From the NCBI GenBank assembly GCA_002309695.1, contig DBXV01000014.1, positions 1-60,400 on the forward strand: a DNA stretch of 60,400 nt, in the 5' to 3' direction. The notes under the pieces are model-generated. The model was not told the origin of the DNA, ran no database searches, and was given only the letters and a program-made list of their open reading frames with translations. This DNA comes from Myxococcales bacterium UBA1203. Its GTDB lineage: Bacteria; Myxococcota; Myxococcia; Myxococcales; UBA5297. The position numbers and the translations under genes were made by a program. Each line of letters starts with the position of its first letter. Position 1 is the first letter of the stretch. Of the stretch, positions 17,094 through 26,348 are shown piece by piece.

Positions 17094-17168
17094 TCAAATG
17101 GCGGAGCAAGTATCCCCCCGCAGGCCCCAGCGCCCGGGCTTTTCATCAAATATATTAGAAAAATCCAT
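17094..17168 (-). pseudogene. Truncated second copy of the NIFDEKP-type gene start
   Basis: ATG at 17168 encodes MDFSNIFDEKPGRWGLRGD and then reads TCSAI and a stop. The first 19 codons match the start of the chimeric gene at 16550 (MNLSNIFDEKPERWGLRGD). Homology ends exactly where the RhuM remnant region begins. The ATG overlaps the end of the preceding gene (17155-17877) by 14 bases, which suggests former translational coupling. Confidence 0.8.
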
Positions 17169-17877
17169 GGAACGCCACGATGCCCATAAATAAACCGACA
17201 GCCCCCCAAAGCAGCATAAAACGAATTTTGATGTTCCGGCGTTTTTTATAATTATTGACCAATTCGACAGTTCGTCTCATTCGTCTGACTTCAGATACTC
17301 TCCTTCCCGCTTCCCGTTGAATCTTCTCGAGGGCTTTTTTGATTCTTGTATTTTCTGCTTCTATATTGAGTTCCTTATTATCATTATCAGGATTATCAGG
17401 CGCCTGGCCGGCTTCGACACACAGCTGCGTGAGTGCAGCGATATCCGTCCCCAGCACAGCGTTTATCTGTTCTTCAGCTATTTTGTTAAAGATTTCCCGA
17501 TAGTTTTTATTAAAAGCGGCCATGTCGCCTTCAGCCATGATGGATTTGAGGGCATCCAGCGTTTCACGCTTGTGAAGAATTTCTTTTTTCTGCTCCTCCG
17601 TCCCATTGTCACTTTCAGCAGGGGCGGAGTTCAATTCTTCTTCCAGCTGCTTTGCCTTGCCGTTAACTGACTCCAGAAAAAACTTCCGGGCCTTTTTCTT
17701 ATCGTAAATTATTTTACAAATAAGAAAAATAATTAAACCCGGGGAAATCAATGGCACAAGGAAGAAGATGAAAAATGACGATGTTTTCCCTGTGAAGCCA
17801 ATCCAAAGCAGCAGCAGGATGATGATTGGCAAGAGGAAAAGACGATTTTTCCCAAATTGTTTAAGTTTTTCCAACAT
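17155..17877 (-). CDS. Membrane protein with cytoplasmic coiled region
   Basis: The protein has 240 residues from ATG 17877, behind GGGGTGAATACA. A GTG three codons upstream is an alternative. Two hydrophobic helices lie near the N-terminus (LFLLPIIILLLLWIGF and FFIFFLVPLISPGLIIFLI). A long charged helical region follows (residues about 60-205, rich in Lys/Glu), and a last hydrophobic helix lies at the C-terminus (FMLLWGAVGLFMGIVAF). It has an AT-rich, Lys-rich composition unlike the prfA or pgm regions. No family is recognised. It starts 20 bases after the stop of the 17897-18445 gene, so the two may be co-transcribed. Confidence 0.78.
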   Translation of the reverse strand: MLEKLKQFGKNRLFLLPIIILLLLWIGFTGKTSSFFIFFLVPLISPGLIIFLICKIIYDKKKARKFFLESVNGKAKQLEEELNSAPAESDNGTEEQKKEILHKRETLDALKSIMAEGDMAAFNKNYREIFNKIAEEQINAVLGTDIAALTQLCVEAGQAPDNPDNDNKELNIEAENTRIKKALEKIQREAGRRVSEVRRMRRTVELVNNYKKRRNIKIRFMLLWGAVGLFMGIVAFHGFF

Positions 17878-17896
17878 TGTATTCACCCCAAAAATT

Positions 17897-18445
17897 CTAG
17901 TTGCCTTCCGCCTTCGGCGGCTCCTCCATCATCGTCGGCACAGGCGCCCGGTCGTTCAGCTGATGGCTGAGTTCGGAATGAAATCCATCGACGAAATCCT
18001 CTTTGCGCAGGTATTCGCCCATAATAATCAGCCCCCGGCCGTCGAATTCAAATACCGTTTCCGAAAGGATGGGCCGCCCGTTTTCCACGTGGAACATCAA
18101 TTCCGGCCGGTCTGTGTATTCGACAATGCGCCCGTTCCCGCGCTTCACCTTATAGGAATACGAAAATGTAATGCTGAATTTGTCGGCAGCCTTCTTTTCC
18201 GTGACCTTGTATTCGGCGCTGCCCGTCCTGCCGAACAGCTCGAAATTCACCTTGTTCCCCTCAAAACGGAGGACAGACCTCGGAGAATTTTCATATTTCA
18301 CCGTGTTCAGCCATTCGCCCTTCAGCCGGGCGCTCACGTCATCGGCCTCTTTGTCCGATTTGCCGCTGCCCGCGTCGGGAGATGGCGTTCCTGCCCCGGA
18401 GACGATGGAAAGCAGTGCCGCCGCAATCATGCTGAAAACTTTCAT
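17897..18445 (-). CDS. Exported protein, parent of the chimeric gene body
   Basis: The protein has 182 residues from ATG 18445, behind AGGAGC. A signal peptide (MKVFSMIAAALLSIVSGAG) lacks a clear lipobox cysteine. A Ser/Asp-rich linker precedes the core at residues 36-172, which carries ARLKGEWLN, LRFEGNKVNFELFG, KRGNGRIVEYTDRPELMFHV and GRGLIIMGEYLRKEDF. The pattern of short strands suggests a beta-rich, lipocalin-like or immunity-like fold, but I recognise no family. It matches the C-terminal part of the 15786-16550 product closely. It lies in a run of minus-strand genes, 45 bases after the 18491-18808 gene. Confidence 0.8.
   Translation of the reverse strand: MKVFSMIAAALLSIVSGAGTPSPDAGSGKSDKEADDVSARLKGEWLNTVKYENSPRSVLRFEGNKVNFELFGRTGSAEYKVTEKKAADKFSITFSYSYKVKRGNGRIVEYTDRPELMFHVENGRPILSETVFEFDGRGLIIMGEYLRKEDFVDGFHSELSHQLNDRAPVPTMMEEPPKAEGN
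17931..18341. repeat. Segmental duplication, copy in exported-protein gene
   Basis: Partner of 15829-16239 (offset 2102 bases). Here the segment is the native body of a protein that has a signal peptide, so this copy is likely ancestral. Confidence 0.88.
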
Positions 18446-18490
18446 TTCATGCTCCTGCCGTATTGTGAGGGGATAATTTGATTTCCCTGA

Positions 18491-18808
18491 CTACTTCCTC
18501 CGCCCGAAGGTCGAGGTAATGCCCAAACTTTTCAGCGGCGTCCGACTGTTAAACTGAATATATCCCGTATGCCAATAACCCGCGCCGTCCGTCCAGATAT
18601 TCGCCAAATCGCCGATATTGGATTCAATCACCCAATAGCTGTGCGCGCCGGTGAAGGGAATCGGCCAGTCGTTGCCGCGGCCGCCGTGCAGAATGACGTC
18701 CATCAGATCGCCCAGATCCGCGTCGTCGGGCATTTCAATATGATACGTCCCGTTCTGCGCGTCGTCGCCCATGCAGACGGCTTCCCGGTGAAAGGTCAGC
18801 TGAATCAT
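18491..18808 (-). CDS. Small conserved-looking protein (GDLMDVILHGGRGNDWPIP motif)
   Basis: The protein has 105 residues from ATG 18808, behind a strong AGGAGG. It contains REAVCMGDDAQN, GDLMDVILHGGRGNDWPIP and a C-terminal SLGITSTFG. I recall proteins with the same motif order from gut-associated bacteria, unnamed and of similar length, but cannot name a family. It is soluble, with no signal peptide. It is one of several unrelated small proteins in this minus-strand run, which is the sort of setting where immunity or accessory proteins collect. The biochemical role is unknown. Confidence 0.75.
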   Translation of the reverse strand: MIQLTFHREAVCMGDDAQNGTYHIEMPDDADLGDLMDVILHGGRGNDWPIPFTGAHSYWVIESNIGDLANIWTDGAGYWHTGYIQFNSRTPLKSLGITSTFGRRK

Positions 18809-18865
18809 TGAATTTTGCCTCCTGTACAAAAACGCCCCATTGACAGGTCATTAGGGAATTTCATT

Positions 18866-19513
18866 TTAGATGTTCGAATTGAATTGTATCTTCAATTTCA
18901 GGCTGACAAAATGAGTGACGCGGCTGTGGTCGAATACATTCGGCGAGGAAAGCCCCAGCGTGTAATCGAATTCGAGGCCGAGGCAGGGCAAAACCTCGCT
19001 GATACAGAAGTCGAGTGAAATAGAAGGGCGAATGGCGAACCAGCCCTGGACGGATTTTTCCACGCCTTCCGGGGTCTTCATATAGACGGCGCCGATGTCC
19101 AGTTTGGGCGAAAACAATAACGACGAATAATGGCGGTTAAATCCAAACTGGCCATGGAAGCCCGCCAGCGTGGCGCCCTTGAAGCGTCTTATGCTCAACT
19201 CTTTTTTGGCGCCTCCCTTCTCTTCCTGGTCTTCCTTGAGCTCCAGGTCGAGAAAGCCCAGATCCTGTTCGAGCTGAAATCCCAACTTCTTCCCCAAACC
19301 GCCGGCGCCCGCGCCGAGCGTGAGGGTGAACATGAGCCCGGAATTATTGTTCTTATAATCATCGCTCTTGAGAATCATGTTTTCCCAGCCGACGCCAAGG
19401 CCGATCAATGGATAGATGTCGGCATGGGCCTGGGCGGAGCGCGGACAGAGCGACAACAATAAAAACATGAGGCTGAGCGCCAGAAATTTTGGGAGGCTGA
19501 TGGGGGATTTCAT
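18866..19513 (-). CDS. Exported beta-barrel-like protein, paralog A
   Basis: The protein has 215 residues. A signal peptide (LALSLMFLLLSLCPRSAQA) is followed by strands with alternating hydrophobicity and many glycines: YPLIGLGVGWENMIL, GLMFTLTLGAGAGG, KLGFQLEQDLGFLDLEL, LGLEFDYTLGLSSPNVFDHSR. It ends VSLKLKIQF, like the C-terminal strand of an outer-membrane barrel. The paralog at 19605-20225 shares the segments FDYTLGLS-PNVFDHSR and GFQLEQDLGF. It is probably an outer-membrane or periplasmic protein; no transport or enzyme motif is visible. Confidence 0.78.
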   Translation of the reverse strand: MKSPISLPKFLALSLMFLLLSLCPRSAQAHADIYPLIGLGVGWENMILKSDDYKNNNSGLMFTLTLGAGAGGLGKKLGFQLEQDLGFLDLELKEDQEEKGGAKKELSIRRFKGATLAGFHGQFGFNRHYSSLLFSPKLDIGAVYMKTPEGVEKSVQGWFAIRPSISLDFCISEVLPCLGLEFDYTLGLSSPNVFDHSRVTHFVSLKLKIQFNSNI

Positions 19514-19604
19514 GGAGGAGTTCCTTATTTTATTATTGAGCCGACAACTTAACTTTCTCAGATGGATGGGCTTGGTCTGAAAATTAACACTGGGTCAGTC
19601 TATT

Positions 19605-20225
19605 TCACACCCATACCTTGAATTTCAGGCTGACAAAATGGGTGAGGCGGCTGTGGTCGAAGACATTCGGCGTGGAAAGTCCCAGCGTGTAATCGAATTC
19701 GAGGCCGAGCATCACGCAGTCTATCAGAAAATTGATGCTGACAGACTGGCGGACAGCAAACCACGCCTGGACGGATGTGTCCGAGGCTCTCGGCGCTTTC
19801 ATATAAACAGAGCCGACGCCCATTTTTGGGGAAATATAGACTTTGTTGCTGAATAGCCTTCGCTCCAGACTGGCGCTCACCAGCGTGCCCCCCTTGAAGC
19901 GCCGTTCGCCCGACAAATCCGACACATTATCGCCATTGTCACGCAGTCTCAGGTCAATAAACCCCAGATCCTGTTCGAGCTGAAATCCCAACATAAAATT
20001 GCCGCCGTGGGGGCCGTCGGCCGCTCCGACCGCGAGGGTGAACATGAGGCCGTGATTGTTTTTTTTGTAATCATGGCCGCCAATCAGCATGTCTTCCCAG
20101 CCGACGTCCAGCCCAATGATGGGAAGAAAACCAATTTTGGCGTGGGCCGGGCGCGGGCAGAGGGACAGAAATCCACCGAGGACGATTGCAAAGAATAATA
20201 AGATAACGCGGTTGTGGAAGTTCAT
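19605..20225 (-). CDS. Exported beta-barrel-like protein, paralog B
   Basis: The protein has 206 residues from ATG 20225, behind GAGAGGGAA. The open frame extends upstream into the dispersed repeat, but those residues are not shared with paralog A. A signal peptide ends SLCPRPAHA. The mature part parallels paralog A: LPIIGLDVGWEDML, GLMFTLAVGAADG, LGFQLEQDLGFIDL, LGLEFDYTLGLSTPNVFDHSRLTHFVSLKF. It is probably an outer-membrane barrel from an older duplication. It is the first gene inside the inverted repeat pair, and the repeat at 20230-20325 probably provides its leader. Confidence 0.78.
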   Translation of the reverse strand: MNFHNRVILLFFAIVLGGFLSLCPRPAHAKIGFLPIIGLDVGWEDMLIGGHDYKKNNHGLMFTLAVGAADGPHGGNFMLGFQLEQDLGFIDLRLRDNGDNVSDLSGERRFKGGTLVSASLERRLFSNKVYISPKMGVGSVYMKAPRASDTSVQAWFAVRQSVSINFLIDCVMLGLEFDYTLGLSTPNVFDHSRLTHFVSLKFKVWV

Positions 20226-20229
20226 TCGT

Positions 20230-20325
20230 TCCCTCTCAGTCATCGCCTTCGGCGCTGACAGCTCCCCCAAAGGGGGAGCCAAGTATTTTTAGTTTGGATA
20301 TTGTTATTACAATATCATGGCAGAT
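20230..20325 (-). repeat. Dispersed hairpin-rich repeat, copy 2 (inverted)
   Basis: Reverse-complement relative of 15131-15219. It has two to three small length differences and a longer CTTGGCTCCCCCTTTGGGGGAGC hairpin part. Together the two copies bracket about 5 kb holding seven predicted genes and the RhuM remnant. Confidence 0.85.
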
Positions 20326-20375
20326 GGGGAGCCAAATTTTTATTTCAATGCCTCGATATTACAAACCTAATCTTG

Positions 20376-20409
20376 CCTCCCCCTTTTGGGGGAGGTGGCC
20401 CGAAGGGCC
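20376..20409. repeat. Double hairpin element
   Basis: CCTCCCCC (20376-20383) pairs perfectly with GGGGGAGG (20388-20395) around TTTT, and GGCCC-GAA-GGGCC follows at 20397-20409. It lies just downstream of the degenerate-kinase gene (stop at 20463). There is no T-run, so it is either a repetitive element or an atypical end-of-transcript structure. Confidence 0.7.
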
Positions 20410-20462
20410 GGAGAGGGTTGTGAACAGGCTGACAATTCGCCCGCATAATAGCTTCGACGCAT

Positions 20463-21377
20463 CTAAAACTCCACATCCATCTTGGCGAAGCGCCTGCCGC
20501 CGAAGCCCTTTTGAATAACCTCATCCCACAATTCAAAATCCGCGTAGGCATTGTTCGCCGGCTTGCCGCTCAGGAAATCGCGCATCTGTTCCGGGGCCTC
20601 GGATTTGTGCATTCCCAGAATGCGTTCGGCGGTTTTGCGAATATCCGTCAAATCCTGATTTTTGTTCTCTGCCTGCTGTTTCTTCTGCGCGCCCCACCAA
20701 TTCCCGTGCAGCACCGCGTGATGGGTGAACGGATTGATCCACACGGAATGCTCGCTGATGCCGCCGTGAACAATTCCGCTGTATTCGAGGACGCAGCAGA
20801 TATTTTCCAGCCGCGAAATCACCCACGCCGCGTGCTCCGGCGTGAGCGCCCCGAACATGGGCAGCGGAAACAGATGCTCGGGCCGCTCGTAAGCCACGAG
20901 AATTCCGCCGTTTTCCAGCGCGTATTGTCCCATCAGCGAGGGAAAGCTGTCACGCAGGCCCTTCACATCGGCGGGCGGAAATTCGAGGGCACTGAGCGCC
21001 GTGTTCATTTGGTCTGCCAGCTGACGCTTCGCGTGCGAAAATTCATATAAAATACTGTTTTTGGACAAATAGGCCGTCACGCCGCCGTCCTCATGTGAAT
21101 ACAGGCAGCGAATCGTAATCTCCGCCCCGCCCGCGCGCCTGAGCTGCACAGTCTCGGCATTTTCCCAGAGGGAGGTCTCGTCGTGGCCGTCGCTGCCCGA
21201 TTTCTTTTCATCATGGAGCCCGCGCAAAAAATTGAGCAGCTCCAGCCGAAAATCCCGATATTGCAGAAGTTCCCGGTCTTCCAGGGCGCGCTTGCATCCG
21301 CAGTAATCACAAAGCAGCATTCCGCTGCCGTCCACCGACATTTCACCGCCGCAGGTTTTGCATTTCAGGCTGAGCAT
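20463..21377 (-). CDS. Zinc-ribbon plus degenerate protein-kinase-like protein
   Basis: The protein has 304 residues. The N-terminus has a zinc ribbon (CKTCGG at residues 6-11, CDYCGC at 23-28). The C-terminal half has the lobe layout of a eukaryotic-like kinase: a hinge-like ILVAYERP, a helix (HAAWVISRLENICCVLEYSGIVHGG split at GIVHGG) and a catalytic-loop equivalent VHGGISEHSVWI. The loop aspartate and asparagine of HxDxxxxN are replaced, and the DFG position reads HGNWW, so catalysis is unlikely. Similar HGGI proteins occur, from memory, in phage- and plasmid-like contexts. It is probably a signalling or scaffold pseudokinase. It is cytoplasmic, with no signal peptide. Confidence 0.68.
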   Translation of the reverse strand: MLSLKCKTCGGEMSVDGSGMLLCDYCGCKRALEDRELLQYRDFRLELLNFLRGLHDEKKSGSDGHDETSLWENAETVQLRRAGGAEITIRCLYSHEDGGVTAYLSKNSILYEFSHAKRQLADQMNTALSALEFPPADVKGLRDSFPSLMGQYALENGGILVAYERPEHLFPLPMFGALTPEHAAWVISRLENICCVLEYSGIVHGGISEHSVWINPFTHHAVLHGNWWGAQKKQQAENKNQDLTDIRKTAERILGMHKSEAPEQMRDFLSGKPANNAYADFELWDEVIQKGFGGRRFAKMDVEF

Positions 21378-21451
21378 GGCAGTTTCCTCATAAAAAAGCC
21401 CCGGAAATGGGGGAAAAATTGTTGCGGGACGATTTCTTCAAAAATCCGGGA

Positions 21452-21784
21452 TTACCGAATACCGGCCCTTACCCCGGCTTTTTTCAATACTCCTTTGATT
21501 TCATCGTTTTGGGCCACATCGAGCGCCGTTTCGCCGTCTTTGTTCTGAGCATTGTGGTCGGCTTTCCAGACCAGCGGCTGCACCTCGGCCAGATTGTTGT
21601 TCCGGACAGCCTCCCGAAGTTTCCGGCTCATATCGGCCAGCGCGTCGGCGTCCAACGCACCGTGATGATGACGGCCATGATGCCGATGATGGTCCGCGTC
21701 CGCGCTGCCGGGAAATGTCCCCAATGCGAGAAATCCAGCCAACACAGCCAATGCAAATCGGAGACAAATGCGTACGTCTGACAT
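21452..21784 (-). CDS. Small exported protein with one ankyrin unit
   Basis: The protein has 110 residues from ATG 21784, with GAGG about nine bases upstream; an ATG five codons earlier is possible. A signal peptide (LRFALAVLAGFLALGTFPGSADA) leads to a His-rich stretch (HHRHHGRHHH) and an ankyrin-like helix pair (LREAVRNNNLAEVQPLVWK, then NAQNKDGETALDVAQNDEIKGVLKKAG). One to one and a half units is too few for a stable ankyrin domain alone, so it may be a remnant or bind a partner. The His cluster might bind metal. It resembles the ends of the 0-4 kb ankyrin proteins (ALD..-NDEIK-LL). Confidence 0.72.
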   Translation of the reverse strand: MSDVRICLRFALAVLAGFLALGTFPGSADADHHRHHGRHHHGALDADALADMSRKLREAVRNNNLAEVQPLVWKADHNAQNKDGETALDVAQNDEIKGVLKKAGVRAGIR

Positions 21785-21882
21785 GCCGGAATTCCTCATC
21801 GGGCTTTATTGCGGTCCCCACACATTGTTCTGCGCTCCCGGTCAGCGCCTAGGCCATGACGATGACGGAGCGGACAAGATAA

Positions 21883-21915
21883 AAAAGTCCCTCCCCTTTT
21901 TGGGGGGAGGGGCTT
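21883..21915 (-). terminator. Rho-independent terminator of pgm
   Basis: Arms AAGTCCCTCCCC and GGGGAGGGGCTT around a TTTTTGG-type loop; the A-run at 21881-21886 gives a T-run on the minus strand. It lies about 80 bases beyond the pgm stop. Confidence 0.85.
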
Positions 21916-21997
21916 GTGGAAAAATGCCGGAACAGCGGGGCAGCAATGATGGGGAAAAGCTGAACATTATGTTCAGCTCATCTTCGCCAAAAAATTC

Positions 21998-23638
<1,641 letters not shown>

Positions 23639-23911
23639 GGGGAAGCTCCTGTGCGGTTGGGTGTGAGGACAAAAAGAAAAACCGGCCGAAAAAAAGCGGC
23701 GCCCGATAGCCGAAAAAGCCCCGTCAAGCGACAAAACGGGGGAGGCGTCCGAAAAATCAGGAAATCAGGAGTCCCCCAAAAAAACTGCTTGCATCGACCT
23801 CGTCGTTTTCCGGCGGCAAGCCTGTGCAAAGGCCCCTCTTCGGCTCTAAAAGGCGCGCCCTTTTTTGGACTCCCGCCCGAAGCCTGTTCCCATCGTCCCC
23901 GCGAGGCCCCC

Positions 23912-26323
23912 ATGGCTCATCCGTCCCTTCGCCAGGCACCGCTGCTGCTGGCTGTCCTTGCTGCCCTTTCCTCTGCGGCCTGCTCTTCGCCCCCGCCCAG
24001 AGACACGGATGCCGACGCTGAAAAGCAGGTGGTGCGGCTGGGAAACTCCTTCGTGAACATTCTGTCTTTCTGTCAGCGCAACCCTGTGACCTGCTGCCGG
24101 CACTTTCCCAGCTTCTGCAAAGCCACGCTGGAACAGGACGCGGAGGACTATCGCCGCCTGTGGAAAAATCCTCGGGCCTTCTGCGAGAGCTACATGTCCA
24201 GGCACAGCGTCTCGCTGGACATAATTTGGCCGCAGGAGATTCAGCTCTATGGGCTGGCGGCGTGCGCGGAGAATGGCTGGGGTGTGCCTTACCAGGACAG
24301 GGAACGCCTTCTCATCCGCTGGCTGTCCATCTCAGCCCATAACGAAGACCTCGACGCCCGAAAGCGGCTCATCGACATCTATCTGAACGGCTGGGAGGGC
24401 CAGAAGCCCGACGCGGCGGAGGCCATCAAATGGATGGAGCCGCTGGCGCAGGACGGGAGTCTCAGCAAAGACGAGCTCTATCGGCTGGCGGAGCTTCTGG
24501 AGACAGACCGAAAGGGGCTGACGAACGATGTTGTCCGCCTCTGGCAGACGCGCGCCGCCGAGGCCGGCCATCGGGATGATCCATCTCGTCTGGCGGCGTC
24601 TCCGGAAACGCAGACAAAGGGGACCGGCAGTCCGCGCGGGAATCGAGACGCCCAATACCGTTCGGGGATGCGCGAGCTGGCAAAGGGGCATGTCTCCGAT
24701 GCGCTGCGCTTTTTGACGGAGGCAGCCGCTCAGGGGCACGAGGAGGCCGCCATCGAGCAGGCCTGCCTGCAATGGGCGCGCACGTGGGGAGAGCTGGAGG
24801 AACTGCGGAAGTCAGCGGGAAAGCCTGCCGTTCCAAGGCCGCAGAACGCGGCCAGTTTCATCGACCTCCCGCTCTGGGAGTGGTCCTCCGAAGAAGTGGG
24901 GAAGAAGATGCAGCGCGACGCTCTCAATCTGTTTCAGCACGCCGCGGAGGCAGGCCAGGCTGGAGCGCACTTCGTTCTGGGCCAGATTTACGCCTCGGAG
25001 AGCCGGGATGAGATCTTCGAGCGCAGTCCCGAGAAGGCGCTGGATTACCTGACCAAAGCCGCCGACATGGGGCTGAACGACGCGAAGCTGCGCCTTGCCA
25101 GTCACCTGCTGAAAGGTGATTTGGGCACCAAGGACATTCCCCGCGCTCTGGAGCTGCTGGAGCCTCTGGCAAAGCAGGAAAATCTCGACGCCATGGTGAC
25201 GCTGGGCGGGCTCCTTCTGCATTTCGAGGGCACTGACCCAACGGCGCCTGCTGACCCGGAGAGGGGCGTTTCACTGCTGGAAAAGGCCGCCAATCAGGGA
25301 CACCGGGATTCCATGGAGCGGCTGGCCAAAATTTACGAGGAGGGCTGGCCGGGCATTGCCCCGATTCAGGCGAAAGCGCTCCACTGGCACAAGCAGGCCG
25401 CGTCTCACGGCAGCTTTCATTCCGCTCTGCGGCTGGGCAGGGCTTACGACAAGGGCGAACTGGGCGAGAGCCCAAGTCCTGAGCAGTCCATCCCCTGGTA
25501 CACCCGCGCCTGGAGCACACAAGGCATCTCGAAAAATGAAAATGACCTTCTGCTGAAAGGGGAAATTGCCTGGCGTCTGGGAGCTGCCTACCGGCGAAGC
25601 AACTCGCTCTCGTTCAACAATGACCGCTGGCGCAAGGCGGTCGATTTTCTGGCAATGGCCTGTGACATGATGCAGTCGGCTGGCGCCTGTCACGAGTGGG
25701 CCGAGATGCTGGTGCGCGAAGAGACGTATTATTTTCGGGGTGAGCGCGATCACACCAAGAACGTCCAATTCGCGGCGAGCCGGGCCAGGAAGGCTCCCAG
25801 CAACGCTGCGGGGGAATGCGTTCGGCGTCACAACATTCTTTTCAAAGACGGCCCCTACCCGCGCCCGCTTCTCAACAAGGACATGGAGGAGAAGATGCGG
25901 CGCTGTCTCAAAGAAAGCGGCGCCTACAAAAGTGCCTACGCCGTGGGCGCCATTCTGCTGGGGCTGCCCGGGCCCTGGGACGAGATTCTTCCCGCCAACG
26001 GCGACGCGCACCTGCTCACCGCCAACTTCCCGATTGAGGACAGCGCGAAGGCCGAGTGGGCCAGAAAAGTCACCGCGAACCGGGCCTCGATGACGGCCGA
26101 GGACAAACGCGAGCTGATGCGCCTGCGCGGCATGGCCCGGAACGAAGAAGAGAAGAACATCGCCGTTGAACTCCTCAGTTTCGCCTCTGAAAAGGACGTC
26201 TGGGAGGCCAGTCAGGCGCTGGCGGACTTCTACGCAAAGGAAACGAACGTGCCCGGTTCGGCCCAAAAGGCGGCCTCTTTCCGGGCCCTGGCCAAAAAGC
26301 AGAAGAAATCGTCAGGCAAGTGA
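23912..26323 (+). CDS. Sel1-repeat lipoprotein A
   Basis: The protein has 803 residues from ATG 23912; the frame stays open for over 1.2 kb upstream, but that part is antisense to pgm. The lipobox is SSAAC (Cys24). A Cys-rich stretch (SFCQRNPVTCCRHFPSFC) comes next. Then follows a segment also found in the two downstream proteins: YRRLWKNPRAFCESYMSRH, then CAENGWG. Sel1 repeats run from about residue 110 to 600 (ALDYLTKAADMGLNDAKLRLA, LLEKAANQGHRDSMERLAKIYEEG). Near the C-terminus is the shared AILLGLPGPWDEILP and a helical tail. Sel1 arrays bind proteins, so an envelope-located assembly or signalling role is likely. The next gene starts 25 bases later. Confidence 0.9.
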   Translation: MAHPSLRQAPLLLAVLAALSSAACSSPPPRDTDADAEKQVVRLGNSFVNILSFCQRNPVTCCRHFPSFCKATLEQDAEDYRRLWKNPRAFCESYMSRHSVSLDIIWPQEIQLYGLAACAENGWGVPYQDRERLLIRWLSISAHNEDLDARKRLIDIYLNGWEGQKPDAAEAIKWMEPLAQDGSLSKDELYRLAELLETDRKGLTNDVVRLWQTRAAEAGHRDDPSRLAASPETQTKGTGSPRGNRDAQYRSGMRELAKGHVSDALRFLTEAAAQGHEEAAIEQACLQWARTWGELEELRKSAGKPAVPRPQNAASFIDLPLWEWSSEEVGKKMQRDALNLFQHAAEAGQAGAHFVLGQIYASESRDEIFERSPEKALDYLTKAADMGLNDAKLRLASHLLKGDLGTKDIPRALELLEPLAKQENLDAMVTLGGLLLHFEGTDPTAPADPERGVSLLEKAANQGHRDSMERLAKIYEEGWPGIAPIQAKALHWHKQAASHGSFHSALRLGRAYDKGELGESPSPEQSIPWYTRAWSTQGISKNENDLLLKGEIAWRLGAAYRRSNSLSFNNDRWRKAVDFLAMACDMMQSAGACHEWAEMLVREETYYFRGERDHTKNVQFAASRARKAPSNAAGECVRRHNILFKDGPYPRPLLNKDMEEKMRRCLKESGAYKSAYAVGAILLGLPGPWDEILPANGDAHLLTANFPIEDSAKAEWARKVTANRASMTAEDKRELMRLRGMARNEEEKNIAVELLSFASEKDVWEASQALADFYAKETNVPGSAQKAASFRALAKKQKKSSGK

Positions 26324-26348
26324 GCCCCCCACTGGAGAGCAGCGCACC

